Below are positions 28,008 through 37,506 of a stretch of DNA of 64,000 nucleotides, in pieces. Every line of letters begins with the position of its first letter. The first letter of the stretch is position 1. Source of the DNA: Flavobacterium sp. MDT1-60. GTDB taxonomy: Bacteria; Bacteroidota; Bacteroidia; Flavobacteriales; Flavobacteriaceae. The notes below the pieces were generated by a model that saw nothing but the letters and a program-made list of their open reading frames with translations, searched no databases and was not told the DNA's origin. The DNA is taken from assembly GCF_014844035.1 (NCBI RefSeq), contig NZ_CP062159.1, forward strand, positions 4,836,001-4,900,000, written 5' to 3'. A program made the position numbers and the translations under genes.

Positions 28008-29543
28008 CTACCAGCCTTTATTTTGCGTAAGGGCTCCTTTACTAACTGCAATTTCATCTGGTGGTATTGGCCAAACATGGTGAATTGCAGGATTAAAATT
28101 ACGGGCAGGATAAATCACGCTTCCGTTATAATGGTGTAAAGGTTTTGCGTAAGTCGCCTGAGCATCGCCCCAACGTACTAAATCGAAATGACGATCTGTC
28201 CATTCACCAGCCAATTCGCAACGTCTTTCTCTTTTTAAATCAGTCAATGTTGCTCCCGAAATACTTGGTAAACCAGCACGATTACGAATCATATTTATTT
28301 CTGTGTCAGCACTTAAACCTTTCATTAATTTGGCTTCTGCCAACATCAAAATCACATCGGCGTAACGCAAAAGAGGTAAATTTAAAGCTGTCGAAGGTTT
28401 ATCTCCGTTTGCATTTACATAACGAATATCAATTCCTCCCGAAGTTGTTTTTGGGTAACCGAATGGCTCCATATATTTCTTAAACTGATAACCCGTTCTG
28501 TTACTAGAGCTTACAATATATTTACCTTCGTTAAAAGTCACTAATTCACCAAAATACAGGAACTTATCTCCTTTTTGCAAAATAGTAGCGCTGCGTCTTT
28601 TATCTGTTGGATCATAAGTATCAAACAATTCTTTAGTAGGATAAAAATTTCCCCAACCGTTGTAAACTCCCCAACCTTTATCTTCTAGACAAACTCCCGG
28701 AAAAATAGAACCTAAACCTGTATTTTCGGCACTTGAAGTTACAGACCAAATATATTCTGTAGACCAATTGTTTTTAATTTTAAACACATCTTCAAAATTA
28801 TCCAACAACTTGTGTTTTCCACTATTAACAATCATATTGGCGTATTTAATAGCATTGTCCCAATCTTTTGCATACAAATACGTGCGCACTAAATATCCCC
28901 AGGCTGCAGTTTTATGAGCACGCCCGTAATTGTCAGGTGTAAGCTCATTAAAATACGGCAATAAATCGGCAGCTTTAACTAAATCTGCAGCGATATAAGC
29001 ATAGTTTTCAGCCACATTTTTAGCACGTGGCACGTATACATTTGTTGGATCTTCTCTGTCCTGAATTGGGATTCCGGCACGGTCGTCTCCATAATGATAC
29101 GCTAATTCTAAATGCATTACCGCATGATTGAAGTATGCTTCGCCCAGCATCATATTTTTCGTTTTTTCATCTAAAGAAATCTTCGGAATATTACGAATCA
29201 CATCATTACAACGTTTCATTACTTCGTAGTGCAATCTCCAGATATCTTTAGTATCAGACTCGGCTCCATCAACAATAAAATTCTTGATACGCTCTGCATT
29301 TTGTCTTGGTTTGGTTCCTATATCGTCGCTTGCATTATTTAGCCAGAAAAAACCACGTCCGTACATATTATCATCAGAATACAAGGCATAAATTGCATTT
29401 ACCCCTGCTTTTGCATCAGCCGGTGTTTTCCAGAAATTTCCGCTTGACGGTGCTCCTTGCGGAACTACATCAAGTTCACTTTCGCAAGCCGAAGTGCCCA
29501 GTAAAAGCACAAAACTCAATAATAAAAGACTTAAATTTTTCAT
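28008..29543 (-). CDS. SusD/RagB-like lipoprotein of the sigma-controlled pair
   Basis: 511 residues from the ATG at 29543. A longer frame from 29576 would add 11 residues before the lipoprotein leader MKNLSLLLLSF and overlap susC, so the shorter start is preferred. The lipobox TSAC is followed by ESELDVVPQGAPSSGNFW, the SusD N-terminal pattern. Later come AYFNHAVMHLELAYHYGDD and the conserved end MIRNRAGLPSISG, ERRCELAGEWTDRHFDLVRWGDA, PIPPDEI. It partners the SusC encoded 19 bp upstream. No glycoside hydrolase is directly attached to this pair, so the cargo is open. Confidence 0.94.
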   Translation of the reverse strand: MKNLSLLLLSFVLLLGTSACESELDVVPQGAPSSGNFWKTPADAKAGVNAIYALYSDDNMYGRGFFWLNNASDDIGTKPRQNAERIKNFIVDGAESDTKDIWRLHYEVMKRCNDVIRNIPKISLDEKTKNMMLGEAYFNHAVMHLELAYHYGDDRAGIPIQDREDPTNVYVPRAKNVAENYAYIAADLVKAADLLPYFNELTPDNYGRAHKTAAWGYLVRTYLYAKDWDNAIKYANMIVNSGKHKLLDNFEDVFKIKNNWSTEYIWSVTSSAENTGLGSIFPGVCLEDKGWGVYNGWGNFYPTKELFDTYDPTDKRRSATILQKGDKFLYFGELVTFNEGKYIVSSSNRTGYQFKKYMEPFGYPKTTSGGIDIRYVNANGDKPSTALNLPLLRYADVILMLAEAKLMKGLSADTEINMIRNRAGLPSISGATLTDLKRERRCELAGEWTDRHFDLVRWGDAQATYAKPLHHYNGSVIYPARNFNPAIHHVWPIPPDEIAVSKGALTQNKGW

Positions 29544-29562
29544 TTTATTTGTTTTATATTTT

Positions 29563-32500
29563 TTAAAAAGTTGCATTTACACCCGTCATATAAATACGGG
29601 AAAGTGGATATTTTCCTAAGTCCAGACCAAAGTTGCTAAGTCCAACTTCAGGATCCATTCCGGAGTAATTAGTAATTGTAAATAAATTTTGTCCTGAAAT
29701 AAAGAATCTAAGTTTTGCTTTTCCGTTCAGCCAATTTTCCTTAACAGTATAACCAATCGAAACATTTTTTAATCTTATGAATGAAGCATCTTCGATATAA
29801 AAATCAGAGATTCTCCCGAAGTTATTGTTATTATCTGTCGAGGAAAGAACCGGAATATTGGTATCCGTATTTGTTGGCGACCATGCATTTTTAGAATCGG
29901 CCAATAAATTATATCCAGGGAAAGAAGCGTTTAGACCTGTATATTTTACGGCATTAAAAATCTTATTTCCTGCTACTGCATTAAAAAAGATATTCATGTC
30001 AAAGCCTTTATATCTAAAGTTGGCATTTAAGCTGTAAGTTGTTTTTGGAAACGGATTTCCAAGTATTACTCTATCGCTGTTATTAATTACACCATCTCCG
30101 TTTACATCTTTAAATTTAATATCTCCGGCAACTGCATTTGGCTGATATACTGCACCAGAAGTGTTTACATATGCTTTTGCTTCGGCATTACTTTGAAATA
30201 ATCCGTCTGTAGCATATCCATAATAAGCACCAACAGGACTTCCAACCTGATAAATGTTGGCTAAAGGCAAACTACGAACGCGGCTAATGTTTAAAGGTTC
30301 AAGAGAAGTTAAACCATCTTTAATAGAAACAATTTTGTTACTTAAAAATGCAGCATTTGCCGTTACATCAAACTTAAATTCTCCACGTGTTTTTTGATAC
30401 GTCAAACTAGCTTCAATACCTTTGTTTTCAACATCTCCAGAGTTTACAATTCGACCTTGCGGAGTTCCTGAAACACCCGGAAGCTGATCACGAACCAACA
30501 TGTCTTTGTTCTTCTTTACGTATGCATCTACAGATCCTGTAAGGGTATTGTTGAACATTGTAAAATCCACACCAATGTTTGTCTGCTCTGAACTTTCCCA
30601 TTTTAAGTTAGGATTTGATAATTCACCTTCCGCATAACCATAATTAATTACCGGAGTTGAACCAATTAAAGCCTGAGTCTGATTCAATGGAACACTAAAT
30701 TGGTATGGTCCAAGATTTCCTAAATTTCCTATTTGTCCCCAGCTTGCGCGCAGTTTTAAATTGCTAATGATTGGGCTGATGTTTTTCATAAATTCTTCTT
30801 CAGAAATTAGCCATCCTGCAGAAACAGAGGGATAAACTTTCCAGCGATTATCTGACAAAAGTTTTGAAGTTCCGTCACGACGAACGATTCCTGAGAATAA
30901 ATATTTTTGATTAAAATCGTAATTTAACCTTCCAACATAAGATGAAATAATTTCGTCAGATAATCCTGCTGCCGTTTGCTGAATTAATTTCGCATTTAGC
31001 AAATAACGTTGCGATGGATCTTCGTTATCAAAACCTGTTCCTTCGATCGTATAAAATTCTCTTTTTGTTTCCTGATAGGTATATCCTGCTAAAGCTTTGA
31101 AATTGTGTTTCCCTAAAGATTTTTCGTAAGAAATTGTTTGTTCTCCTAATAAATCTGTAGTTGTAAGTGACTTTTGCGTTAATCGGTTAAAGTCAAATAT
31201 TTTTCCCGGCTCTGTAATTTTTACTGCAAAATCTTTTGCATTATCCTGGATTCTGGTATAACCCCAGTTTGTTTTTACTTTCAAACCTTTGATAATTTCC
31301 CATTCTGCATAAGGATTGATCAAAATAGTAGACACAGGATTTCTGTTATCCAGTCTTTTCAAATAAGCAACAGGATTGATAACATCTCCATAAGAACCAA
31401 TATATTTTTCCGGAACCCCACCAAATCGTCCTGAACCATCTTCTCTATATATTGTTGCATTTGGCGGATAAAAAATGGCTGCCAAAATTGCTCCTGTATA
31501 ACCACTTGATGTATTGGCGCTCTGACCGTTAGTTAACGAATAGGATAAATTTTCTCCAATTGTAAAATTTGGCGCTAATTTAAAATAAGAGTTTGCTCTT
31601 GCCGTATAACGCTCACCAAAAGTATTTAATAAAATCCCTTCGTTTTTTCTATAACTTCCTGAAACAAAGAAATTAGATTTTTCTGTTTTACCGTTTATAG
31701 AAAGGGACAAATCCTGAATTTCTCCTGTATGGAAAATTTCATCCATCCAGTTTGTTTTTGTAGTTCTCGCCGTTGGTTCAAATGCAGGATCAAAAGCAGG
31801 AATTCTTGGCATACCTGCATTGTCTCTCGCTAAGTTCATAGCATCAGCATATTCAGCAGCGTTAAGAACATCTAGTTTTTTGGCTACATTCTGGAAACCT
31901 CCCTGATAATTTACATTTATATTAACTTTCTCAGAAACTCCTTTTTTAGACGTAATTAAAATTACACCTCCAGAAGCTCTTGCTCCGTAAATGGCTGCAG
32001 AAGCCGCATCTTTCAAAACACTTATCGAAGCAATATCATTTGGATTTAAGGTATTCAAAGAACCACTGTAAATAATTCCGTCCAAAACAATTAATGGTGT
32101 TTCAGCATTCAAAGAACCAATACCACGAATATTAATTGTTGGTTCAGCCGTTGGGTCACCACCATTACTAAGCACCGTAACACCGGCAACAGTCCCTTGC
32201 AGTAATTCAGCGGCGCTGTTGTATGTCCTGCTCGAAGTTTCCTTCATAGAAACAGATCCTACAGATCCTAAAACTTCACTCTTTTTTACACTTCCATAAC
32301 CCATAACTACAACTTCCTGCAGTTGTTTCATATCGGCTACTAATTTGATTGTGATGTTTTTATCCGCTTGCGTTACTTTAACCTCCTGATCAACATAACC
32401 AACATACGAAAAAACCAATATGGCCTCAGATGCGTTGATTTCAATCTTAAAAGTTCCATCAAAATCTGTTGTTGCTGCTGCATCAGAACCTTTATCTTTA

Positions 32501-32952
32501 ATCCCTACGCCTGGCAACGGCATTCCGTCATTACCGCCATAAACGGTTCCTGAAATGCTGATTTTATTTTGATCGGCATTCGAAACTTTTTGGCTTTTTT
32601 TGATCACAATATTATTGCTTACAATTTCATATTTCAGGAAAAAATTGCTGCATATTTTATCTAGTGCCTGCTCTAGTGTAACATTATTCAGTTTTAAACT
32701 AATTTTTTGATTGGTATTAACCTGATTCGTTTCGTACATAAAATGTACATCAATTTGTTTTTCTATCTTCTGAAAAACATTCCTGATACTTTCATTTTCT
32801 ACTTTTAAGGTAACTCTTTTGCCTATATCTACACTGCCTGCTTTTGCAGTTAATCCGATAAAAAATAAAGCCACAAAAAGAAGTGCTTTGGTCAATAGGG
32901 ATTTTTTAATGCTCTGACAGTTTACGACATACCGCATTTGTTTTTTAGTCAT
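29563..32952 (-). CDS. SusC-type TonB-dependent transducer with STN domain
   Basis: 1129 residues. After the signal peptide (ending TAKAG, about residue 39) comes an STN domain (about 45-120; NVFQKIEKQIDVHFMYETN, LEQALDKICSNFFLKYEI), then a carboxypeptidase-regulatory-like domain (about 130-205), TonB box (EVVVMGYG), plug (PLIVLDGIIY, AAIYGARASGGVILITSKKG) and barrel. The STN domain is the part that touches a FecR-type anti-sigma factor, encoded 71 bp upstream. So substrate import is coupled to sigma-factor release, unlike the HTCS-controlled SusC at 14.8 kb. Confidence 0.96.
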   Translation of the reverse strand: MTKKQMRYVVNCQSIKKSLLTKALLFVALFFIGLTAKAGSVDIGKRVTLKVENESIRNVFQKIEKQIDVHFMYETNQVNTNQKISLKLNNVTLEQALDKICSNFFLKYEIVSNNIVIKKSQKVSNADQNKISISGTVYGGNDGMPLPGVGIKDKGSDAAATTDFDGTFKIEINASEAILVFSYVGYVDQEVKVTQADKNITIKLVADMKQLQEVVVMGYGSVKKSEVLGSVGSVSMKETSSRTYNSAAELLQGTVAGVTVLSNGGDPTAEPTINIRGIGSLNAETPLIVLDGIIYSGSLNTLNPNDIASISVLKDAASAAIYGARASGGVILITSKKGVSEKVNINVNYQGGFQNVAKKLDVLNAAEYADAMNLARDNAGMPRIPAFDPAFEPTARTTKTNWMDEIFHTGEIQDLSLSINGKTEKSNFFVSGSYRKNEGILLNTFGERYTARANSYFKLAPNFTIGENLSYSLTNGQSANTSSGYTGAILAAIFYPPNATIYREDGSGRFGGVPEKYIGSYGDVINPVAYLKRLDNRNPVSTILINPYAEWEIIKGLKVKTNWGYTRIQDNAKDFAVKITEPGKIFDFNRLTQKSLTTTDLLGEQTISYEKSLGKHNFKALAGYTYQETKREFYTIEGTGFDNEDPSQRYLLNAKLIQQTAAGLSDEIISSYVGRLNYDFNQKYLFSGIVRRDGTSKLLSDNRWKVYPSVSAGWLISEEEFMKNISPIISNLKLRASWGQIGNLGNLGPYQFSVPLNQTQALIGSTPVINYGYAEGELSNPNLKWESSEQTNIGVDFTMFNNTLTGSVDAYVKKNKDMLVRDQLPGVSGTPQGRIVNSGDVENKGIEASLTYQKTRGEFKFDVTANAAFLSNKIVSIKDGLTSLEPLNISRVRSLPLANIYQVGSPVGAYYGYATDGLFQSNAEAKAYVNTSGAVYQPNAVAGDIKFKDVNGDGVINNSDRVILGNPFPKTTYSLNANFRYKGFDMNIFFNAVAGNKIFNAVKYTGLNASFPGYNLLADSKNAWSPTNTDTNIPVLSSTDNNNNFGRISDFYIEDASFIRLKNVSIGYTVKENWLNGKAKLRFFISGQNLFTITNYSGMDPEVGLSNFGLDLGKYPLSRIYMTGVNATF

Positions 32953-33023
32953 GTTTTTGAGTTTTAATTGTTCTTGATTATGATTGGTTTTCTACGTAGA
33001 TTGATTCGTTTGATTTTAAAAAG

Positions 33024-33944
33024 TTATCGTATGGTGTAAGTTCCCGATTCCAGTTTATAATCAGCATTTATAATATTGCATACCAAAGCAACAACCTGTT
33101 CGACAGGAAGTTCTTTGAAATAGGCACTTATTTTTAGATTGTTTAAATTCTTGTTTCCAATTGCGATCGTAACATTATAATTGCGATTAATTGTTGCAAT
33201 GACTTCCGGTAAAGGAGCATCTTCAAAAACAATGATGTTTTTTCGCCATAACGAAATAGAATTCACAGGAATATCAGTAAAGGCCTTCAGTTTGTTACTT
33301 TTCGATTTAAAAACCACTTTCTGGCCCGGAGTTACATACACATTCTCTTCTGTAACAGTCGATTTCACATTTACTCGTCCGGTTAAAACCGAAACTTCCT
33401 GCGTAGCATGATCCGGATAAGCCTGAACATTAAAGCTCGTTCCTAAAACTTTGGTATCCATTTTATCAGTATGAATAATAAAAGGATGTTTTTTGTCTTT
33501 GGCAACATCAAAAAAGGCTTCACCGGTTAAATAAACTTCTCGTGTATCTCCTTTAAATTTGGCAGGATATTTTAAACGGCTTCCGGCATTCAACCAAATT
33601 TTAGTTCCATCACTCAACATTATTTTAGCGTGTTCTCCCGGCTTCGTAGCGTATTGTTTCGTTATCGTGTTTATAGATGATTGATAAACAAAAAAAGACA
33701 AACCCATTAATAATAACAGAGAAGCAGCCATAGCCCAATTTCTGTTCTGAAGAAAAAACACCTTTTCTGATTTCTTTATTTGTCTGATTTCTTTTTTTAG
33801 TTTCGAACGGTCAGATTCAATAATCAGAGTTGGGTCAAAAATATCTTTTTGGTCATCGTACCACTTATTCCATATTTCTTCTCCTTTTATGGAAGGCTTA
33901 CCTTGTAAAAAAAGTTTTATATCTTGATGTAATTTTTCAGGCAT
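33024..33944 (-). CDS. FecR-family anti-sigma factor
   Basis: 306 residues. N-terminal cytoplasmic anti-sigma part (about 1-75), one membrane helix at about 80-97 (WAMAASLLLLMGLSFFVY), a FecR domain in the periplasm (about 110-210; GEHAKIMLSDGTKIWLNAGSRLKYP, GEAFFDV, VLGTSFNVQAY) and a C-terminal DUF4974/STN-like domain (ISAYFKELPVEQVVALV). It holds its sigma factor until the SusC STN domain signals. It lies 114 bp downstream of the sigma gene, and a 20-nt motif shared with the sigma upstream region (33994-34013) lies in that gap. Confidence 0.96.
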   Translation of the reverse strand: MPEKLHQDIKLFLQGKPSIKGEEIWNKWYDDQKDIFDPTLIIESDRSKLKKEIRQIKKSEKVFFLQNRNWAMAASLLLLMGLSFFVYQSSINTITKQYATKPGEHAKIMLSDGTKIWLNAGSRLKYPAKFKGDTREVYLTGEAFFDVAKDKKHPFIIHTDKMDTKVLGTSFNVQAYPDHATQEVSVLTGRVNVKSTVTEENVYVTPGQKVVFKSKSNKLKAFTDIPVNSISLWRKNIIVFEDAPLPEVIATINRNYNVTIAIGNKNLNNLKISAYFKELPVEQVVALVCNIINADYKLESGTYTIR

Positions 33945-33993
33945 TATAATTTATTTATCTCTTTAATAGTATGTCTTAGAAATCTTAATTTCA

Positions 33994-34013
33994 GGTAGGT
34001 TGATAAGGTTACG
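33994..34013 (-). promoter_or_regulatory. shared 20-nt motif upstream of fecR, candidate ECF promoter
   Basis: GGTAGGTTGATAAGGTTACG on the plus strand, or CGTAACC at the 5' side when read toward fecR. It differs by one base from the copy at 34764-34783 upstream of the sigma gene. Both have ATGTCTT 22-23 bp away. GTAACC is a plausible ECF -35 element. It lies about 50-70 bp from the fecR start. Confidence 0.45.
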
Positions 34014-34058
34014 CTTTTGTTAAGAAAAAAGCGTATATCAAAATTTGTAAATCTGTTG

Positions 34059-34616
34059 TCAGTTGAATTCGCTCAAATAGCTTCGCATAAATTTTAGCGC
34101 ATAAGCAATATGATACTTTACGGTTTCGTGCGAAACATTAAGTTCTTCGGCTATCTCTTTGTTAGTGTAGTGTTTGATGCGACTTAAAATAAAAACTTCT
34201 TTAGATTTTTTTGGAAGTAACAAAGTGGCTTTATCTACCGCTTCTTGTAGTTCTTCATAATAGATAGCATCTTCAGTAGTGCTGGTACTGCTGTAGTTAT
34301 TATTGCTTCTATCGACAACCTCCTTGATATATTGGTCGGTAATAGTGTGTGATTTTATATAATCTAAAGTCGTATATCGAACCGAAGTATAGATATAGGC
34401 CGAAAATTTCTTTTGAATAACCAAAATCTTTCGGCGTTCCCAAATTGTGGTAAAAACCTCCTGAACAATTTCTTCAGAAACAGGAACAGATTTCATTCGC
34501 ATATAAACAAAGCGAACCAATACATCCCGATACCGAAAATACAATTCATCAAACGCTTTATCTTTTCCTTGTCTTAGTAATTCAACAAGCTCTTCATCGG
34601 TAAACCTCTTATACAT
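34059..34616 (-). CDS. ECF RNA polymerase sigma factor, FecI-like
   Basis: 185 residues. Region 2 at about 20-90 (FDELYFRYRDVLVRFVYMRM, EEIVQEVFTTIWERR) and region 4 at about 125-180 (LPKKSKEVFILSRIKHYTNKEIAEELNVSHETVKYHI). This is the usual layout of Bacteroidota extracytoplasmic-function sigma factors next to FecR and an STN-type SusC. It directs transcription of the transport genes once freed. Start ATG at 34616. The candidate autoregulatory motif lies about 150 bp upstream. Confidence 0.96.
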   Translation of the reverse strand: MYKRFTDEELVELLRQGKDKAFDELYFRYRDVLVRFVYMRMKSVPVSEEIVQEVFTTIWERRKILVIQKKFSAYIYTSVRYTTLDYIKSHTITDQYIKEVVDRSNNNYSSTSTTEDAIYYEELQEAVDKATLLLPKKSKEVFILSRIKHYTNKEIAEELNVSHETVKYHIAYALKFMRSYLSEFN

Positions 34617-34763
34617 AATAGGTCACTTTTGTATTATTTAGTGAATGAACGGCGGTTATTAAATCACCAATCCTGATTATTTTTTTTCGATGTATTCTTA
34701 ATTTTAAAAATGACATATTCTACAGTGTGTTGTTTTATAATATGTCTTCAAAATTAAAATCAG

Positions 34764-34783
34764 GGTAGGTCGATAAGGTTACG
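34764..34783 (-). promoter_or_regulatory. shared 20-nt motif upstream of sigma gene, candidate ECF promoter
   Basis: GGTAGGTCGATAAGGTTACG, a near copy of the sequence at 33994-34013, oriented the same way. Its presence before both sigma and anti-sigma genes suggests an autoregulated promoter or a duplicated control site. Confidence 0.45.
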
Positions 34784-34963
34784 TTTATATTAATAAAACA
34801 GTCCCATTATAAAACATTGTATTAACATTTCACATGGAAAATTACGTTTGCATCTAATTGATGAAATCAAAACAGATTTACAACAGGCCTTTGATAAATA
34901 AAATAATTTGAATAACACTAGATACAAATCCGAAAACAACTATGAATTGGATGTTACAGAAAC

Positions 34964-34999
34964 TAAAAAAAAGCCTGCAAAATAAATATTTTGCAGGCT
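34964..34999 (-). terminator. intrinsic terminator of the zincin gene
   Basis: AGCCTGCAAAATA and TATTTTGCAGGCT (34972-34999) form a near-perfect hairpin. On the minus strand eight T follow. It lies about 90 bp after the stop at 35088. Confidence 0.85.
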
Positions 35000-35087
35000 C
35001 CTTGTCCGATCGTTACCATGTTATTTGCTTTTGTTTTTATACTAAATCTCCCAGGCAAATAAATGGCACGCTAAAAATAATAAATAG

Positions 35088-37319
35088 CTATTGCTTAATA
35101 AATGATTTATTTACAATAGTGTTTCCGGTTTGAATGCGTAATAGATAAACTCCTTTAATCAAATGGCTGCAATTGAACGGAATTTCAATTCTGCCAACTT
35201 CATAGATCTGATTCGTGATAACATTTAACTTACGTCCATTCATATCAAATAATGAAATGGTAACCTTTTGCTGCTCAGTTTGCAGAAAAGTTATATTGAT
35301 GTTTGCCGATGTTGGATTAGGGTAAATACTCAAATCCTCTTCTGAATCAGGAATTGCCTTATTGGCGGCAAGCGCACTTACTGTACATGTTGGTGTTGTA
35401 CTAAAAGCCATTTGTGCGGCTGTAAAATTTGTAAATGCTGGATTTATATCGATATTAGACGTATCACTAGCTCCTTTACCATCGCAATCTGCTCTGCCGT
35501 TTCTCCAGTAAGGAAATTGCAAATAAACACCCGGCGTAGCGCAACTGCCAATTTCTGCATCGCCGCCCACTACAACTGAGCTGCCGAAATTTCCGGCAAA
35601 CAGCATGGCATTTCCTTTAATATTAGCTGTATTTGAAACTGAGCCTCCTTCCATCCAGGCATTACCTTCAACAATGGCACTATTGGATAAAGTTGCATTA
35701 TAAACGCATGCATTTCCTCTTACAATTGCATTACCATTTATAGTTCCTCCATCTACCATTGCATATTCATCTATACGGGCGTTTCCTGAAATAGTACCGG
35801 CTCTGACAACTGCATAAGGTCCAACATAAACTGTTGATGCAACAGTCGCATTATTAGATACCCATCCTCCTCCGTTAGTATGTAAATGTCCATTTGTTTT
35901 AAGAAAACTTCTAAAACTAGCTGCCGGCTGATATCCTTCCGGAGTGGCATTTGCAATTTTTAGTTCATAAGGATATCTTCTTTGCTTAGGGTAACCCACA
36001 TCCATATTGTAATTAACATGAACTTTCGGTGCTGAGAAAACTACCAGAAAAATATTTGCTTCTGTAGCTGTATTAAGAGTAAAAGAAGCCTCACCATCAG
36101 TTTTATACATTGGACTGTAACGAGATATTGTACCATCTGTTTTTGTGGTAACAAAACCATATCTCCAGCCTGCCTGAGTTGGATTAACTTCTGTATGTCC
36201 TTTGAACTTAATTGTAACTTTCTTTTGAGTTCCCGCACATGTTGGGTATAGTGGAATTACATTCATTCCGTAATCCTGCGGAGCCCAGTCATTATTGGTA
36301 TAATATTGATCTGTTGTACCTGTAACTTTAGTTAACAGTGTGTATTGCCTGCTGGTATAACGCGGCATATTGGTCTTTATGCTATTGTAAACGCTTCTGA
36401 TTGTCTTTCCAAAATTACTGGTCGTATTTATTTGGGAATTCCATTGAATAGGATAGTCGAATGCAGGCTGTCTTTGTGCATAACCCCAAAGATAATCATC
36501 AAGTTGATCCTGTGTAAAGCCTTTTAGTCTCTTAATTGTTTCAAGGGGATGTTCTTCATTGATAGATTCTGCCCACATACGTCTTGTAAAATCAAAACCC
36601 TCTTTTTCCTGAACATAATACATTAAATGAAAATTCGTGTAGTGATGTCGATTAGAGGACCACATAAAATGTTTGGTCTGTATCCACCTGGTTAAAGTAC
36701 CATCAATCTCTGACCATTGAGAATACGCCTGAGCCCGCATAAAATTAGCATGGCCTTCAAAAAACGGACCCGCCCAATCATAGCCGGAGAATGCAGTTCC
36801 GTTGCCTGGATTTTCCTGAATATGCATCATCATCTGCAGCGTGTGTGCAAACTCATGCGATAATGCCCCTCCGTCTCTGGTGGCTTCAGGATGTACAAAC
36901 ATAGCACCAATGGTATTACTAAATGAACTAGCCTGTGCAAAAGCCTCTAACCGTGGATCTGTAGAATTCCAGGTGTTCATCATCATAATAATGATTTTGT
37001 ACTTGCCGAAATTTGTTGTTGGAGCATTATTAATAAAATGCAAATCGGTTATATACCGCTTAAAGCTGGTTTCAAGGGTATCTGCAACCGATTTTGGTGT
37101 AAACCTTAATGCGGCATCAGAATAAACAGCCGGATTTGTACCTACTTTATCACCCCAATAGAGTACAAAGTTCGTAGACTCATACTTTCTGGAGCTGGAT
37201 ACTTTATTATAAAACTCATTATTGGGATCACTCCATTCTGTGGGAGTAAAAAGTGTTTTCTGGGCAATTGCAAAATGACTGGCCAGAAATACGACAACTA
37301 GTAGTAAAAGTTTTTTCAT
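35088..37319 (-). CDS. T9SS-secreted zincin metalloprotease-like protein with beta-helix
   Basis: 743 residues from ATG 37319, giving the leader MKKLLLLVVVFLASHFAIAQ. A frame from 37352 only adds non-signal residues. The N-terminal half resembles the DUF6055 family and carries HEFAH (HExxH) in GGALSHEFAHTLQMM plus FFEGHANFM, where Glu could be the third zinc ligand of a gluzincin. About residues 480-600 hold hexapeptide-like repeats (NARIDEYAMVDGGTINGNAI, NAWMEGGSVSNTANIKGNAM), which suggest a left-handed beta-helix. The C-terminus (about 665-743) is a type A T9SS sorting domain (IYPNPTSANINI, GVYLLRIQTG). So it is an exported, surface-attached or released protease-like enzyme. It may attack the peptide of a glycoprotein, in line with its neighbours. 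Confidence 0.82.
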   Translation of the reverse strand: MKKLLLLVVVFLASHFAIAQKTLFTPTEWSDPNNEFYNKVSSSRKYESTNFVLYWGDKVGTNPAVYSDAALRFTPKSVADTLETSFKRYITDLHFINNAPTTNFGKYKIIIMMMNTWNSTDPRLEAFAQASSFSNTIGAMFVHPEATRDGGALSHEFAHTLQMMMHIQENPGNGTAFSGYDWAGPFFEGHANFMRAQAYSQWSEIDGTLTRWIQTKHFMWSSNRHHYTNFHLMYYVQEKEGFDFTRRMWAESINEEHPLETIKRLKGFTQDQLDDYLWGYAQRQPAFDYPIQWNSQINTTSNFGKTIRSVYNSIKTNMPRYTSRQYTLLTKVTGTTDQYYTNNDWAPQDYGMNVIPLYPTCAGTQKKVTIKFKGHTEVNPTQAGWRYGFVTTKTDGTISRYSPMYKTDGEASFTLNTATEANIFLVVFSAPKVHVNYNMDVGYPKQRRYPYELKIANATPEGYQPAASFRSFLKTNGHLHTNGGGWVSNNATVASTVYVGPYAVVRAGTISGNARIDEYAMVDGGTINGNAIVRGNACVYNATLSNSAIVEGNAWMEGGSVSNTANIKGNAMLFAGNFGSSVVVGGDAEIGSCATPGVYLQFPYWRNGRADCDGKGASDTSNIDINPAFTNFTAAQMAFSTTPTCTVSALAANKAIPDSEEDLSIYPNPTSANINITFLQTEQQKVTISLFDMNGRKLNVITNQIYEVGRIEIPFNCSHLIKGVYLLRIQTGNTIVNKSFIKQ

Positions 37320-37506
37320 AGTAATATTAATTAATAGGTTAAGTAATAGCATTATTTTGTAAATATAATTCTGAAATTATAGTCTTTATAAGACAATATT
37401 ACCTTCAATTAATACTATTTTACCTATTTATTAAATATATGAATCTGTTACACAAATAGTTACAAACCAAAATTTTTTAAACTGCGAATTTTTATACTTT
37501 GCTCCG

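Larger units (their letters stand above)
34617..35087. other. gene-free interval upstream of sigma factor
   Basis: 471 bp between the zincin gene stop and the sigma start, both on the minus strand. It holds the candidate ECF promoter motif (34764-34783) and the zincin terminator (34964-34999). No open frame of note. Confidence 0.6.

Noticed and set aside
29544..29576. Longer start for the second SusD
   Set aside because: The extra residues precede a complete lipoprotein leader and overlap the susC stop.
37320..37352. Longer start for the zincin
   Set aside because: The added residues do not improve the signal peptide; MKKLLLL is the natural beginning.
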